Below the pieces are notes generated by a model. That model ran no database searches. It was not told where the DNA came from and worked only from the letters and a program-made list of their open reading frames with translations. This document shows positions 22,474 through 46,384 of a stretch of DNA of 64,000 nucleotides, piece by piece. Position 1 is the stretch's first letter. Each line of letters opens with the position of its first letter. Position numbers and translations under genes: made by a program. Origin of the DNA: Cliona cf. orientalis (lineage: Eukaryota > Porifera > Demospongiae > Clionaida > Clionaidae); assembly GCA_963930775.1 (NCBI GenBank), contig OZ005693.1:11318525-11382524 (forward strand), given 5' to 3'.

Positions 22474-23584
22474 GCACTTGGACTAGTAGTCTAATAGGGA
22501 CCAAAGACTGCTAATAGCACTTAGATGGTTAGTGTAGGGGTGTTTGTATTTGAACTCCGTATATTTATCCGTATATTGTGTACCGTGATTATATTCATAA
22601 GGTATCAATTTGCCCACAACAATGATGCCGCATCACAAGCAATCCCATCACTTCCTTTCGACAACAACCCAGCTATAAAAGGCTAGGACACTCTAGTGCA
22701 TCCCACCTGCTCTCTCTCTCTCTGCGTGTGCGTGTGGGGCATATTCCTGTCTGTCTGTGGCAATCCTTTGTATCACTCCTTTGAAGCTTGGTGTTCGCGC
22801 ATCCGTCATCAGTTTCGCCTGCACGCAAGCAACACTGCCGTGGTAAGTAGTGCAATCATGTGGTGTGTGTATGGCTGCCTTCGTTACTAGCCAACTACTA
22901 CTTATTACTTTGCCGTGGGCGATGGAGCTACTAATGCGTTTAGATTTCGACAAGCCGAGCGGGGCGCGTACAAACCCCGCTGCTCGATGTATACTCGATC
23001 TCTTCCATGATCCATCGTTCTCTGGCGCGATCATCTGTGGAATTATATAGCTCCGGGCAACACGCGCGTGGTGGGGTTTGTAAGTCAGTGGGTCCTAGGG
23101 CTAGCTGACAGGTAGGATCTTCTCTAGTCGGCCATCGTGTGGCTGCGTGTGTATACGTGTGGATCACTGCTGGCTAGTTGCGGCCTAGGAAGTGATACCA
23201 ACACGCACCGCCACCTACCGCCAGCGAACGCATCGAAGCCATGAGGGGGACCACGCTAGCTCAGTATGCAGCTAGCGAGCGATCCAGCGCAGGTAATAAT
23301 TAATTGCACTTGCATATCAGCTCTAGCTGATCTTGTAAGTATAAACGTGTGTGCTGTAATAATGCAACACTTAGCCAATTATTGCTTGCCCAGGGCGTAT
23401 TAATGATTAGCAGTCCATGTCCATGAGTGCTGCAGGTTGAAGTGACCTGCCTAAGCAACTAACTACTTTGGCACACTTTACTTGCTGCATATTATCATTA
23501 ACTAACACCCCCCCCCCCTCTCTCCCTCCCTCTCTCCCTCTCTCTCCCTCATTAAGTTGGTGGTTGAGTCTGTGGTTCTCTTAG
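22474..23584. other. Intergenic region and probable FoxP 5' UTR/promoter
   Basis: There is no supported coding exon. It holds a CpG-containing stretch (22950-23250) and a GCGCAG|GTAATA donor at about 23292. That donor could end a non-coding first exon whose partner acceptor is TTCTCTTAG directly before the FoxP ATG. A CT-rich tract is at 23511-23550. A small frame before the donor (MRGTTLAQYAASERSS...) is not in phase with FoxP and would be an upstream ORF at most. Confidence 0.5.
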
Positions 23585-36786
<13,202 letters not shown>

Positions 36787-36882
36787 CAGTGTTCAGCCGT
36801 CGGATAAAAAGTCAGCATCGACAGTGGAACTCAGTGGTTCATAATATTATTTCAATTGTTTTTTCCCCACTCTTCTCCTATT

Positions 36883-36931
<49 letters not shown>

Positions 36932-37326
36932 ATCACGGGCATTATTTAACATTACCTGTCTCATATAATAATATTATTCTCTTATTTGATGCCATCTACC
37001 ACTTATTGTACACCAGTATACAACTCTTTATTAAACGGTTATTACTTACAACACCTTTTCACTTTTTCTTGTTTTTTTTTTTTTGACACAGAGGTTAATT
37101 ATTACGTATTTATTGTTTATATATTATAATTTTAGTGAATTGTTTTAAGTTGTTTCCTTCTAGTGACAAATTAATTGTTTTCTTTAGTGTAATAATCATT
37201 AAACAAAATTTATATTTTCCAAACCTTGCGCATGCGTAATTTCTTTTACGAATATGCGCATGCTCAGTCATAACCAGTGGCTCCGACTAATTACATTAAC
37301 CACGCCCTCCAGAAGAATGGATCAAG
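36787..37326. other. FoxP 3' UTR and eIF4E3 promoter region
   Basis: A (GT)n run lies at about 36883-36929. The AT-rich middle probably includes the FoxP poly-A site. Two NRF-1-like words, TGCGCATGCGT (37227-37237) and TGCGCATGC (37255-37263), lie 65-100 bases before the eIF4E3 start. Confidence 0.6.
37227..37264 (+). promoter_or_regulatory. Paired NRF-1-like palindromes before eIF4E3
   Basis: Two GCGCATGC cores about 28 bases apart, near the consensus YGCGCAYGCGCR, directly upstream of the eIF4E3 start codon. Confidence 0.5.
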
Positions 37327-40268
37327 ATGGCGTCGGATGGACGTGGTGATGTGGGAGACGTTAGCGGCGATCTCTCCGCGGAGCCAGACGCCAAGCTCGG
37401 CCGGGGACCCGCTGCTGATCAAGGAGATTTAATCTCGCGGCTGGACGCGTATCATTTGGAGGAAGATTCGCCGGGCGGAGGAGCTGAAGGTGACGGAAGC
37501 GACGCCGAACAACCCAGTTCATTAACGGAGAATCTTTCCCAGCGCGTACAAGACCAAGTAGGAGCGGAAAACGAGCGTGGTGTGGGCGATGATGACCCAA
37601 ATAACTACCCTCTACACTCGCCGTGGACCTTTTGGTTCGACAGGTATCGCAAAATCACAGATATTAATTTTTCATAATTAATCATAATTTCTGTGTGATC
37701 GCAATATAATTGTATTATTATCTTTCGATACCGCAGCTCCCCTAGAGCTGGCACGGATCAAGATTTCTTTGCCAACCTCAGGAGAGTCTGTACCATCAAG
37801 ACGATCAAGGTGAGTGACCCTCGGATTTGACGACCTATACCGAATTCAGCGTGGTGCTACTGCAGGCTTTCTGGTGCCTGTATAACAACGTGACACCAGT
37901 GGAGAAGCTTCAGGAGAGGGAGAGCTACCACCTCATGAGGGGGGAGGAGAGGAGGCCAGTTTGGTACGTGCACACACACTCGCATAATTTCATTGACATT
38001 GATTTTGTAAAATTTCCCGGTTCGGGAAATTTTGATATTTTTCGTATGATATATTTACATCATAGTGATGTTGATGTACCTGTAAGCTGTTGTTTTAGTC
38101 TTGTTGGAGTACAGTCTTATTTATATTACTGCATACAACGTTTTATCTCTCAATTTCTGAAATATTAAATTTTTTTATTTACTGCAGGGAAGATCTGAAC
38201 AATATTGATGGTGGATTTTGGGCATTCAAAATTCCTAATGAAGCTACAGTAAGATAATATAAGTAGAACATTTTTGATGATGGTTCTTATTTTCTCTCTC
38301 TCTCTCTCCCTCCCTCCGTCCTTCGTTGCTTTGTAGCAAGTGGTTTGGCAGGAGCTGTTGCTGGCGGCCATTGGGGAGCAGTTCTCTGAGTGCATGGCCC
38401 AGGATGATGAGCTCTGCGGTGTCAGTGTGAAGATCAGAGGACGGGGAAGTGTCACCATCCAAATATGGCACATTGACTCGGACAAGCATCTCGATGCACG
38501 GGTGAGCTCTAGTGTGCGTTGAATAAGGAGGTCATTAATCCAAAGGACGGGCGTATCAAATGTTGATTGATGGTTGTGCAACTGATATAGTATATTATTA
38601 TCATATTTCGTGGGTGCTTTAGAAATTTTCATAGAAGCTTGAAATGGTCACGGTGATTATCAATGTTTGCTCCACTGATGATTAGTAATCTCTCTCTTAA
38701 CTAGAGTCAAATAAAGGGAGTAACTCAATATTGACCAGTTATTACAATCTTATGTGCAATAATTATTTCTTGTGTACTATATATACACAAGCGAAGTGAA
38801 ATAGTGGACCTCCAACTGACCAATCAGATACTTTACTCTACAATACCTTACAATACCTACATTACCATATAGTTGTAACGATCTGATTGGTCACTCAGAG
38901 GCCCGAGACTGTGACAAGCGAAGTGAAATAATGGATCTCTAACTGACCAATTAGATTCCTGACCTACTTTACCCTACAATACCTTACAATACCTATAATA
39001 CCTACATTACCATTATTACAAATACTGTGATCCGATTGGTCACTCAGAGGTCTGAGACTGTGGCAAGTGAAGTGAAATAGTAGATCTCCAACTGACCAAT
39101 CAGATTCCTGACCTACCGTGTTTATGCTAATAGAACGCAAGGTAAAAAAATAATTACGATTTTAATTTTGCGCGATTTTCTGGTAAAGGTCGTCACGCGC
39201 TCCTTAAGATACACTATGAAAAATCCTAGAACGCGAATTTTCTTGCGCTAGTTAGATCATGCGTTTTATTAGCATAAACACGGTACTTTACCCTACAATA
39301 CCTTACAATACCTTACAATACCTACAATACCTAAATTACCATAATACCGTAGTTAATCGAATACAACGTATATATGGAGCGATTGACGACCTTTACCAGA
39401 AAATCACGCGTTTTTCAAAATTGAAATTATTTTTTTCCATACGTAGTATTAGATTAAGTACAGTAGTTGTAACAAATATTGTGATCCGGGCCCAAGGCTG
39501 TGGCAAGCGAAGTGAAATAGTGGATCTTCAACTGACCAATCAGATTCCTGACCTACTTTACCCTACAATACCTTCATTACCATAGACCTTGTCTCTCGCT
39601 TCGCTTGAGGCTCGGTGGCCTGCTGAGCAGGCCTCTTGAAACACGTGGCGCTTTGTGCTGTTCGTTCAAGAATGCATCCCTATGGCCACCCTTGTTTGTG
39701 CACACGGCACTGTAATTCTGACCAATCGTGGGCCGTCTGAACTTGTAGTAGAGCGCATTTTTTATGCCCTCCAGGTTAGGACGCAGACTATAATATTATA
39801 AGAAAAAATGATCATCTGAAAAATATTTTTCGTTGTATATAGTATAATCATAGCTCTATTACTCCATCTTCTGCAGGTTATTCAGAAAGTCAAATCGCTC
39901 ATACCAAGCATTGAGATCAATGAATACTACCAGTGTAAGTATATTATACACTACTAACTTTATCAATTCAGCGTCTTATTTCTCTTTCAGCGAGCAAGTC
40001 AAAGATGAAGGATCATGTTAGCAAGCCTCCCATGGATTACCGAGGGGTTTCCCCGCCTCATTCACACTTCTCCGCTCGCTATCAAGGCCCCCCTCCTTTC
40101 CGTGGCCCCTACCCCCCACACCCTCACCATCCTCATCATTATCCCCGCTACCCCCATCCTGGACCCCCTCCCCCTGGACCGGGGGGATATCCTCCTCCCC
40201 CTCACTTCAGGCCCCCCGGTGGCAGAGGCTACCATCACCCTCGGCCCCCCTATAATCCCACTTCTTGA
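37327..40268 (+). CDS. EIF4E3: eIF4E family member 3 with extended N-terminus and Pro/His/Gly tail
   Basis: Seven exons, 37327-37643, 37737-37809, 37866-37963, 38188-38248, 38337-38501, 39877-39934 and 39991-40268, about 349 residues (human eIF4E3 is about 224). The cap-binding core at roughly 94-256 reads LHSPWTFWFDR, FWCLYNNVTPVEKL, SYHLMRGEERRPVWED and ELLLAAIGEQF, closest to eIF4E3 rather than eIF4E1 or 4EHP. The second cap-stacking Trp (PVWED) is present. Phe stands where class I has the first Trp (DFFANLRR), as expected of class III. Family role: mRNA cap binding in translation control. Unusual: about 90 acidic, disordered residues before the core, and about 90 residues after it dominated by Pro, His, Gly, Tyr and Arg (HPHHPHHYPRYPHPGPPPPG), which could bind RNA or form condensates (inference). 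Confidence 0.94.
39116..39283. mobile_element. MITE, 168 bp, inserted in the tandem repeat
   Basis: Terminal inverted repeats CCGTGTTTATGCTAATAGAA on the left and CCGTGTTTATGCTAATAAAA on the complement of the right end. TA flanks at 39114-39115 and 39284-39285. Other repeat units read GACCTACTTTACC across this point, which is the empty site with a single TA. The interior carries GGTAAAGGTCGTCA. Confidence 0.9.
39347..39463. mobile_element. MITE, 117 bp, inserted in the tandem repeat
   Basis: Inverted ends CCGTAGTTAATCGAATAC and, on the complement, CTGTACTTAATCTAATAC. TA flanks at 39345-39346 and 39464-39465. The neighbouring unit at about 38870 reads ATATAGTTGTAAC without the insert. The interior has the complement of GGTAAAGGTCGTCA and resembles the interior of 39116-39283 in inverted orientation. 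Confidence 0.8.
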
Positions 40269-40553
40269 CTGACTTGATGGCAATGTTATTTTATACACAT
40301 TCTTATTGTTAATAATATGCACACTATTATTGAATGCGCAATGCACATCATGTTGCGCTTGCTTGGTAATGATCGTTGATGTAGCGCGTAAAATTTAATT
40401 GCTAATTAAGTGGGTGTGTCCGCGTGGCTTTGCGCGTGCTTGTTAGCCACGCCCACTTCATCTGTTTGATTAAAGAGCTGCGAAGTGAAAGCGGATCTCA
40501 GATCAGATGTGTTAGTTCACAGTGAAAGAAAAACGCAAGAAGCAAAGCAAACC
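40269..40553. other. Short gap, eIF4E3 to GAB gene
   Basis: It holds the eIF4E3 3' UTR, with an ATTAAA at 40469-40474, and the GAB 5' UTR. The two genes run in the same direction with 285 bases between stop and start. Confidence 0.6.
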
Positions 40554-43500
40554 ATGTCGACATCTCGCGGTGAGTTCGTTATGTCTGGCTACCTCACGAA
40601 GAGCCCGCCAGAGAGCAAGATCAAGGTGGCGCAGTGGCACAGGCGGTGGTTTCTTCTGATGGACTCGCGGCTCGTCTACCCTCTCGCCGATCGATACGTC
40701 AGACTCGAGTACTACCAAAGCGAGATAGAGGCGAAGAGATTGGCCGACCCCAAAGGTACGCACTTTAATATGCACTGACCGCAATTGTTGATGATATCCA
40801 AACGTTGAGCTGCACGCGATGTTTACACTGCTACAAGCCGTGCGCACACAATTATGGGCGAGTTAATGATGAAGCGAGATTCCACATAAAAATAGCTAGC
40901 TAGCTTAGTGGCACTCTCTCGAGGTACTGTAGTATTTGCTTGGATTGTGCTGTCTATAGTAACTCGTGCTGAAACAATGGTAGCTAGGTTACAGTTCCGT
41001 ACCGTGACCTTCCAAATGAGGCGAAGCGTGGTTGTAGAGTATACTTACATGGATTGGTTATGAAGCAGTAGAGTGCTTCAGCATGCATTGTGTCGATGCA
41101 TAGTGTCGAACGCTGGCTGCTTGCAGTGAAGCTGCACTAGAATGCCAGGTCGCTACGTCTTAGCATGTATGTTGTGATTTGCCCCAGTGGCTACAAGGTG
41201 CTTCCTCCAACAAATGAATCAAAGTACACAGATTGTCTATAAAAGGAGAGAGCATTGGCTGTTGATGAGCACTGTGTACCATGGAGTGAGGTCACTGAGC
41301 TATATTAGGATGATTTTAACTTGAATATACTCTCTCTCTTCCTTCTTGGACACTGAGTACAGCAGGTTCAGTGGTTTGTTTGATGGCATTCCGGTTGGTG
41401 CCTGTTGGTTGCCACTGACAGCTTTCTGTTCCTGGATGTTATGTAGATGATATTACATTCCTAACATAGCCAAATGCTCTTAAAAGGTGAAAGATTCGCA
41501 GCCTTAGAGTTGAGATAAACAGGTCAACGTGATGATATCTCAAAGATTAGCAACTGATAATAATTACTGTGGAACAGTTTTAGCATGGCTGAGCTGAAAC
41601 GTGCAGTTGGTACAGGAAATTCTTTGCTTCTATTTTATATAGACTAGTCATAGTATAAATTTCACTGTATGGGCAGTTCTCCAGTTCTTCAGGTGTGAAG
41701 CGGCTGTAGTAGATATTTGTTGTTGATTCACTGAAGCTGAGAAAGGAGAAGCAAATGCTAAACATAGTTTGTTTGTTAGTGATAACTTTGGTAGGCTTTT
41801 TCAACACTTATTCGCTGCATAAACATAATACTGTTTATGTAATCTACTGCTGTTTTCCCTTGCTTCTCACGATGATCAGTGAAACGTTACCTGCGCACAC
41901 ATGCCAATCCTGATGAGTAAACTCTGCTGGCCTATAGTGCCACAGCGCAGTGCCTTACTGAGCCACTAATTGCAATGAGTATAATGGTATTATTATATAG
42001 TTGCATGCTAACATTGTTCTTTCGAGTTGGGAAGCATTTAATTATAGTACTAGTCAAGATTTTTTGCATGTACCGTTGATTAGAAAAATTTTTTTGTAAT
42101 AACATTTGCCATCTGTACTGTGATAGGCTCTTTGCCCTGACACTCCTAGCTAAGCTTGTCAACCGTTTTCGCTGAGTACCTCTTGATCCATTTCAATAAA
42201 TTTTGTGCAGGAGTAATCAATTTGAAGTCGTGTACAGAGGTGAAGGAGAGAGACCCCATCAAAGGTCACAAGTTCGCCTTTGATATTCGTACGTTTGAGA
42301 GAGTTTACCATCTTGCCTGTGAGACTGAGGCTGAGAGGAAGCTCTGGATCGATACTCTCAACACACTCCTCTTCGAAGAACCACGCAAACAGGTACTGCT
42401 TATAGCTAATGGAAGATGCACATCATGATAGCTAGTCTATAGCAGGGATCGACTGAAATGATAGTTTATGCACCAGCTATTAATCTCCTCCATGGGCCAA
42501 ACACGAGCGAGCGTGGATGGTATCTTTGCCAACAATATTATTGTTTATCCAATAAATAGTGCACGTGTTGATGCACACAAAAACAGTCCACAGCACAGCT
42601 GTCAGTAGAAAACACCAGCAAAACAACTACATGACATTGTACAGGTAACAAATACTGGAGTTGTGACCAGGATGCAATTTGTGTCTACTTCCAAATCACT
42701 ACCTAAGAACTTCTCCTGGCCTGCTGGTGTATCAGTGAAGTCAGGCGTCTGGGCTGCAATGGTCGACCTTTAGTAGACTGAGCAATGCGTCTAATTTGGC
42801 TCTATAATTAACCTATTATGCGTGGTCATTTATGGAACGTCTGGCTGCATGGGTCTCAGTTTCAGTCACTTGATATGTCAACATTGTCCAAGCTTTCTTG
42901 CTCTTGCATGTTTCATGTTTGGGAGGGATGGAGGAAGCCAGAAAGAGTGGTGTATATAATTGACGACCATGTTTGGTAAAGCATCCAGTCATGTGTTACT
43001 GCGAGGAAATTTATAGCAATAATAACAATAATTGCGGCATGTTCTCTTTAGGAAGGGAGTGATATGTATGGCTACACATACACCCAGCCACGCACCAATA
43101 CAGCAATATAGTGGAACTTGTGTTATGTATATATAGCAGTCATTGTATAAGGTAGCCGCCTCCTTATTTGGACCATTCAGATGAAGCTCAGAGTGGCAAA
43201 ACAATTTTAGATAATTATCATGTTTAAAGCAGCCACCTCTCTCTGACTCTATACCAGTTACTGTAATGTCATTGTTGTAATACTTATTTACTTTCATGGC
43301 TCTAATAATTTGTAAATTATGTGACTTTTGTTGCTATCCTGCAGAATAGTCCAGGGCGGAGGCACTCACCTCCTCAGCAAAGAGCTGCAGTCATCAGAAG
43401 AATCAAAGTATGTCAAAAAACAGTGTCATTGTTGTTCAAAGTTGAATGCTTCTCCCGTTTGTTTTTTCTTGTACTTAGGAATCATCAGTCAAGCTACAAA

Positions 43501-44900
43501 GGTAACTTGAGATATATAGCAAAGTGTATGCTCACTGTAGATGTGTGGTAGCGTGGCCGAGTGGTCTAAGGCGCTGGTTTTAGGCACCAGTCATTTCGAT
43601 GGCGTGGGTTCGAATCCCACCGCTGCCAAACCTTTTTTTTTTCTTTCCACTTAGCTTTTTTGGCATCATTACTGAATCTTCCCTCTATGTCTTACTTATT
43701 TCTTTTTCTTGCTTTACAGACCTCTGAGTTTCACTGGAAGTCCAACAAATAGTTTTGACAGAAATTCACACAGTAAGCAAAAAAGTTTATAAACAAATTC
43801 ATGACTCAGGATTAAGTAAAGTTACACCTGACCTACAGTTTCTACAAGACCCCTACCATCACTACCAATAGATAGGGCAGCTGTTCGTAAGAGCAGGCCT
43901 CTCCCACCTACCCCATCCGAGGAGAACCAGCAGCTACCAGGAGTTCAAATTCACCAGGTCGGGCCTCAAAAATCACCTCTTTCAGCACGCAAGAAGCCGG
44001 GACCACCACCTCGCCCCGTTCCATACCACCTGTCCCATTCCAATGCTCCCGTTCCAGTACCACCAGCCAGATCGGCATCTCAACCCAGTACACCGACAGT
44101 TAGTGATCACTATGAGGTGGGACCAGGTCAGATGATTGTTGTACCTCAGAACAATGCTGACAGAAAATCACCTTCGCCCAGAGCAAGGAGAAGAGGTGTG
44201 TAGTATGGCACATGACCTTTGTACTATATTAAAGTAGCCTTAAGAAGCCACTGCAGTTTTATTCTGCGCTACTTAATGTCGTAACGTGATACCATAATGG
44301 AGAATGCCTTCAGTTGCAATGCGAGTAATATTAAATTTTAATGATTGTTATAACAATTTTTCATAGTGCCACCTTCAAAAAGTTTGGATGAAACAGTTCA
44401 TCTCACCAACGTCAGCACAAATGGTGAGCTGAATAATAATAAAGAAGTCCATTGTTGCTATAATTAGCTGTCCTATTTTTAGGTATTGGTATTCTCTCTG
44501 ATCAGTCGCAGCCAGAGATTGGATCAAGTGATGATTACAGCATACTGGAGAACATTGACCCAGAGGGGTATGACCCAAACAATGCCGACTACAGTCACCT
44601 CGGCCCCACTAATGGGAGGGGCAGTCCCCCACCCCCACCCCCTCCCGTCAGACACAGCTCCAAGCAGAAGAGTTCTAGTAAGTCAGAGGTCATTATATTA
44701 TTATTATGGGTGAAACGTTAATTGATATCAATAAAGTACTTTTGCAATTAGAATTGAGCAGGTTTTTATGAGAATGCTTTTACTGAAATTTCATTATTTT
44801 ACCCCAAAAAATAATATTATTATTTCCTTCAGGTTATGAGAATCTGTCTTACCTTCCTTTATCTGAAGACGGTGACTATTGTCATCTTAAACATTCATGA
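40554..44900 (+). CDS. GAB/DOS-family docking adaptor with PH domain
   Basis: Nine exons, 40554-40755, 42211-42392, 43345-43407, 43479-43501, 43720-43772, 43839-44195, 44367-44423, 44483-44677 and 44833-44900, about 399 residues. The N-terminal PH domain (MSGYLTKSPPESK, WHRRWFLLM, LEYYQSE, HKFAFDIRTFERVYHLA, ERKLWIDTL) resembles the GAB family, whose members start with GWLRKSPPE. A disordered tail follows with Pro-rich SH3-binding motifs (RPLPPTP, KKPGPPPRPVP) and Tyr motifs: SYENL is a Grb2-SH2 type YxN site; YDPN, YSIL, YSHL and YCHL could bind SH2 proteins such as SHP2 or PI3K. It would act at the membrane below receptor tyrosine kinases. It is shorter than human GAB1 (about 690). There is no clear MET-binding region. 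One exon is only 23 bases. One intron contains a tRNA gene. Confidence 0.82.
40756..42210. other. GAB intron 1
   Basis: 1.45 kb of non-coding DNA between the two PH-domain exons. I see no repeat element or RNA gene. Confidence 0.6.
42393..43344. other. GAB intron 2
   Basis: About 950 bases of AT-rich DNA without recognisable genes or repeats. Confidence 0.6.
43547..43628 (+). tRNA. tRNA-Leu (anticodon TAG)
   Basis: 82 bases, nearly identical to animal tRNA-Leu(TAG). Acceptor stem GGTAGCG pairs with CGCTGCC. D-arm GGCCGAGTGGTCTAAGGC is present. Anticodon stem CTGGT/ACCAG has loop TTTAGGC. A type II long variable arm and GGTTCGAATCC T-arm follow. A and B boxes are intact. A T-run directly downstream (from about 43632) is a Pol III terminator. 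It lies in sense orientation inside the 218-base GAB intron 43502-43719. Confidence 0.97.
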
Positions 44901-45387
44901 TCGCAAGTCATATCAATTCCATCACATCCATCAACATGTACCTTTTGTTACACTTATTAATGAAATCCACCGCAGTATGCATATTTATGATCCTCTATTT
45001 ATTGCTTTCTGTGTGAGCAACATGAAATTTACCAAGTGTGATAAATTGCACATGCGCAGTACAATTTGAGACCCCCTTATTGCTATAGCAACTGAGGGAC
45101 GTTGCTACTAGATACCATATTGGCCATGACAAATTTTGTGTGCGCAAGGTTGTGTCACGTGATCCCTTCGCTGTGCATGCATGCGCTCAGCGCTATGATG
45201 GCCGATCAAAGACGAGAGAGAGTTCTCTAACACCATATCATTAGCTATCAGAACTCATCAACACTCGAGCGAACAGCCGGCCGGTGGCGGGAGCCCTGAC
45301 AACCATCACATCTGGCGCCAATCGCTCAAACGATCACCGAGATCCTCAAATTGTTCAAACAGTTCCAGCCATCTACATAGCTGAGTC
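44901..45387. other. GAB 3' UTR and FoxN upstream region
   Basis: No coding exon. The first half is AT-rich. The second half contains CACATGCGCAG (near 45050), a TGCATGCATGCGC block (about 45175-45186) and a more GC-rich stretch up to the FoxN start, probably its promoter and 5' UTR. Confidence 0.5.
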
Positions 45388-46351
45388 ATGCTGTCGGCAA
45401 GTCAAATTCTCCCTCGACCAAACGCCTCGGGCGTTGGCGAATCTCAAAAGATCTGCCTGAGTTCTCCAACTCTCGCTACTCCCTCTTCTCCTCCTTGTGC
45501 GGCCAAGCCTACTGTGGGGCTGACGATCACGGCTAGCGCTACGGCACAAACGCTGACCGTTGGTACCCCCGCCGACAACGAGCTGACGAACCTTGGATGG
45601 CTACACAAACCTGGCGTGCTGAACTCGATGTGCACCGCACTCACTGGCTCCCCCCACAAGCACAGCAGGACTGGGACAAGAATCAGAAAACCAAAGTCGA
45701 GTAAATTTCCTTCAGACGGCGGCAGTGGCGGTGGCGGCGGCGGTGGGGGAGCAAAGTCAGAATCTCTGCGCAGCCGAGGTGCCAAGGACTCGGATAAAAT
45801 GGTCAACGTCATTTTAAATGTCCGAAATCGCAAGTACAATGGTGAAGACGCGCACAAGCCTCCACTCTCCTTTGCGTGTATGATCTTCATGGCTATCGAG
45901 AGCTCGCCGACAAAGACACTCCCGGTGAAGGATATCTACGACTGGATCATGTGGAAGTTCCCCTACTACCAGTGCGCGGCCGGCGGATGGAAGAACTCAA
46001 TCAGACACAACCTCTCTCTCAACAAGTGCTTCAAGAAGGTCGAGCGCTACCCTTCCTCTAAGGTGAGAGAGAGGGAAGGAGGGAGGGAGGGGATAGTTTA
46101 TCGGTAGCCATTGGAAACGGCTGGGGCCATGTGCCCCACAGTGATGGGGATTGGGTAGCTAGCTGATTTGAGCACTGCATACTGTCAGGTACTTGTTGCC
46201 TATGAATGTTATGCATATCAAGTGAATTGTGGTCAGGCTTGTGGTCAACGATCCGTGGCTGTGAATAATGTGTTTATTTGTCATTGCAACAATGCTCCAC
46301 AACTCATTCCTACTCTCTCTATTGTATCTTATCTTCTCTCTTTCTCTGTCT

Positions 46352-46384
<33 letters not shown>

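Larger units (their letters stand above)
38790..39590. repeat. Tandem repeat array in the eIF4E3 intron
   Basis: Several units carry AAGCGAAGTGAAATA, CAACTGACCAATCAGAT and CTACAATACCTTACAATACC. It is the same family as 9325-9885 but in the opposite orientation. Units start near 38790, 38918, 39066 and 39507. Two MITEs interrupt the array. Confidence 0.85.

Noticed and set aside
23230-23292. Possible coding first exon upstream of FoxP (MRGTTLAQYAAS...)
   Set aside because: Joining it to the acceptor at 23585 is out of phase with the FoxP frame; best seen as 5' UTR or upstream ORF.
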